Of a stretch of 8,461 nucleotides of DNA, positions 6,503-8,461 are shown one piece after another. Every line of letters starts with the position of its first letter. Position 1 is the stretch's first letter. Made by a program: the position numbers and the translations under genes. This stretch comes from Clostridiaceae bacterium (GTDB lineage Bacteria > Bacillota > Clostridia > Saccharofermentanales > UBA5734): the NCBI GenBank assembly GCA_012729935.1, contig JAAYBY010000026.1, forward strand, positions 1-8,461, written 5' to 3'. Below the pieces are notes generated by a model. It was not told the DNA's origin. It saw only the letters and a list, made by a program, of their open reading frames with translations, and ran no database searches.

Positions 6503-8461
6503 TTAAGGCAGCTGATCGGGTGTTATCGGCATATTGTCGAAGACTGGAATTCGAAAGACAAACGCTTCATCAATCAGGCCGAGCTCTAACCAGGCGTTTC
6601 TTGTTCGTCGACCTTCAGCCCAGGCCATCTGGATATTCTGTGCGTACTGATGAATGAAGAAACCACCTTCTTCAATCAGATCGAACTTCTGACCATACAG
6701 CGTATCCTGACCGATCGCGACGTAGCGTCGAGCAATCCACCGGGCACCGCCTGTTATGGCACGCTGAGGTGTCGTCCAAGGTAACAGGAACGCTGCTTCT
6801 TCTTCAGTGATTTCAGCCTGATCAGGATCAGCGCCAAACAGGGCATACCGGGCTCCGTTGATCTGTGCACCATTTGGCACTTCAGGATTTGGATATGAGC
6901 CGATGTTGTAAAAATTGTAGACGCCTTCATACCCTTCCAATGTACCTGTCGCCAGCGGAGACTGCGCCTGCCGTCCCATCTCCTGTATGATTCGGGATGC
7001 CAGAAAAAACGGGCTGATGTCGGCGTCCTGACCCGCCTCCAGAATCATGGCTGCATAATCAAGTGATGATTGACCTGCTTCCATGAAAGTTCCCTGAAGG
7101 ATTTGTTCAATTCCTTCATGGGTGTGAATATTTTCAAGAAAGGTCAGTTTTTCAAATTGAAAAATGTTGACCGGGTCAAGAAAATTCTGCGGATTGGCGT
7201 AATAGGCGATGACTCGACGATCAGCGGCCTTCCAGCTGCTGCCGTCATAAACGGGACTACCTGGCTCCACCCAGCTGGCCGGTACAGAACCGGCATCGAT
7301 CAGGCTGCGGTCCCGCTCATCCTGAGCGTCAATAAAATCTGTCCAGTCGATATTCGTCTGCTGCGCTTCAAACTGATAATTCGGATGCTGGATGTGCAGC
7401 CAGAAAAGCGGCGTGCGCCAATTTTGCGGGAACTGGTCCAGTGTTTGGTGAAAGCCATTCTGATCAGGCGGCCGAAGCACCTGCAGCGTGTAGGTTCTTT
7501 CTGTCTGGTCGAATCCGGTGACCGTCAATGTCAATATATTGATTGCGTCTTGAAGTTGAATGTCACCGGATGAATCCAATGCTTGTGGTTGTTGCTGATT
7601 CTGGACCAGCGAAATTTCAAGTTGAGCGGCGCTTCCCTCCATTGCGGTGGCTTTATAATTGAGGCGTTCTGTTTGAGGTGTCACATACAGAGCATATAGA
7701 TCGGTGTCACGATCAAACAGCGGCATCATGTCAGTCGGTTCTCCATCAGCGAAATTCAGCTGGAACCGGGATAGACGGGATTCCGGATCGATAAGCGTTA
7801 TCTCATCTGTGCCTATATTGCTTTGTTTACCGTTCGCGTCACGAACAGTTACTATGTCGCCTGACTGGTCAATGACGGCCAGTATCGCGTCCGGATTGCC
7901 TGTCAGATGTGCGGACTTCGGTGCGCTGACCAGTGTATAACGGATGGAAGTTGTCAAATCCGCCTGGTCTGCCTGTATCCGGACATAATAGGTTTCATTT
8001 GATTCTTTCGTTAAATCCGGGCGGAAAAACAGCGCACCCGGCTGCTGTGGTCCGGCAGAAGAGTCAGCCTTTTTCTCGTTCCATGCTGTAAAAAGAGATG
8101 CGTCAAGCGAGGCAGATGCCTGAAGCATGTTTAGCCGGATGGTGTCATCCGACCAGGGTTCGATCCTGAACCAGGATGTTTGACTGGCCATTCGCACAGA
8201 TCCTGCCGGCAGCGGCTGGACGATCGGGACATGGAACGAGTCAAGCGGCAGCCACCTGCCGCGACCGTCTGCGCCAATACCGAGGACAGCCAGATCGTAA
8301 TTACCCGGGCTCATCGTTTCTGTATCCCAGATCAAAGAGGATGTGTCCGCTGCCGTTGCCTCAGACAACAGTGTTCGCTGATGGATCGAGCCATCAACAT
8401 AAAGGCGAAAAGCGACATCTGGACCTGTCGTCTCAGCTGTCATGTTCACAGCCATCTGTCC
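6503..8461 (-). CDS. Glucosaminidase with cadherin-like and beta-rich domains, 5' end outside the window
   Basis: The frame is open through base 8461, so the N-terminus, including any signal peptide, lies outside; 652 residues are visible. The in-frame ATG codons near the edge fall inside a beta-strand-like segment and are probably not the start. Residues 1-80 look Ig-like, and 85-180 are a beta-rich region ending YYVRIQADQADLTTSIRYTL. Residues about 232-331 fit a cadherin-like domain ending ERTYTLQVLRP. Residues 337-645 form the glucosaminidase domain. It has HIQHPNYQFEAQQTNIDW, NFLDPVNIFQFEKLTF, ASRIIQEMG (probable catalytic Glu494), YNFYNIGSY, GQDTLYGQKFDL and FRIPVFDNMP. The same blocks occur in order in the next gene, so the two are paralogues. 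This protein ends just after the catalytic domain and has no dockerin. Its likely role is wall remodelling outside the membrane. It may share a transcript with the next gene across a 117-bp gap, but that is uncertain. Confidence 0.88.
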   Translation of the reverse strand, partial: GQMAVNMTAETTGPDVAFRLYVDGSIHQRTLLSEATAADTSSLIWDTETMSPGNYDLAVLGIGADGRGRWLPLDSFHVPIVQPLPAGSVRMASQTSWFRIEPWSDDTIRLNMLQASASLDASLFTAWNEKKADSSAGPQQPGALFFRPDLTKESNETYYVRIQADQADLTTSIRYTLVSAPKSAHLTGNPDAILAVIDQSGDIVTVRDANGKQSNIGTDEITLIDPESRLSRFQLNFADGEPTDMMPLFDRDTDLYALYVTPQTERLNYKATAMEGSAAQLEISLVQNQQQPQALDSSGDIQLQDAINILTLTVTGFDQTERTYTLQVLRPPDQNGFHQTLDQFPQNWRTPLFWLHIQHPNYQFEAQQTNIDWTDFIDAQDERDRSLIDAGSVPASWVEPGSPVYDGSSWKAADRRVIAYYANPQNFLDPVNIFQFEKLTFLENIHTHEGIEQILQGTFMEAGQSSLDYAAMILEAGQDADISPFFLASRIIQEMGRQAQSPLATGTLEGYEGVYNFYNIGSYPNPEVPNGAQINGARYALFGADPDQAEITEEEAAFLLPWTTPQRAITGGARWIARRYVAIGQDTLYGQKFDLIEEGGFFIHQYAQNIQMAWAEGRRTRNAWLELGLIDEAFVFRIPVFDNMPITPDQLP

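Noticed and set aside
8384..8455. ATG at 8455 as the true start of the first glucosaminidase gene.
   Set aside because: The frame is open to the window edge, no Shine-Dalgarno or signal peptide is present, and the sequence looks like the interior of a beta-sandwich domain. The gene is treated as 5'-truncated.

Overview
The window is a single-direction run of genes. All six supportable coding regions lie on the minus strand, so transcription runs from high to low coordinates. The product families suggest a Gram-positive, probably anaerobic member of the Bacillota (Clostridia). The evidence is secreted autolysin-type glucosaminidases with SH3b and cadherin-like domains, type I cohesin and dockerin modules, Pro-Thr linkers, strong AGGAGG ribosome binding sites, and TTG and GTG starts. 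Base composition looks close to 50% GC in most genes. Genus cannot be decided from the sequence.

Layout in transcription order. (1) 8461-6503: 5'-truncated secreted protein with beta-rich/Ig-like regions, a cadherin-like domain and a C-terminal glucosaminidase. (2) 6385-4127: a second glucosaminidase with signal peptide, SH3b domain, catalytic domain, cadherin-like domain, Pro-Thr linker, pre-dockerin module and C-terminal dockerin. (3) 4112-2544: membrane-anchored cohesin protein with signal peptide, cohesin, cadherin-like domain, Pro-Thr linker, a duplicated Tyr-rich module, one membrane span and a short cytoplasmic tail. (4) 2541-2080: a four-span GtrA-like membrane protein. (5) 2083-686: FolC. 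(6) 683 to beyond base 1: a protein with a TPR-like N-terminal region and one membrane span. Gaps between genes 2 to 6 are 14 bp, 2 bp, a 4-bp overlap and 2 bp, so these five look like one operon. A 117-bp gap separates genes 1 and 2.

The notable system is genes 2 and 3. A dockerin-bearing peptidoglycan hydrolase lies 14 bp upstream of a membrane-anchored cohesin. The simplest reading is a small non-cellulosomal cohesin-dockerin pair that tethers an autolysin to the cell surface. Gene 1 is a paralogous hydrolase whose C-terminus lacks a dockerin. GtrA could supply lipid-linked sugar for surface glycans, but no partner glycosyltransferase is visible here. FolC (folate metabolism) is probably a housekeeping passenger. 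The cohesin-coding segment is much more AT-rich than the rest of its gene, which hints at module-level acquisition. The whole window is covered by genes apart from short gaps. I found no RNA gene, CRISPR array, insertion sequence or convincing terminator.
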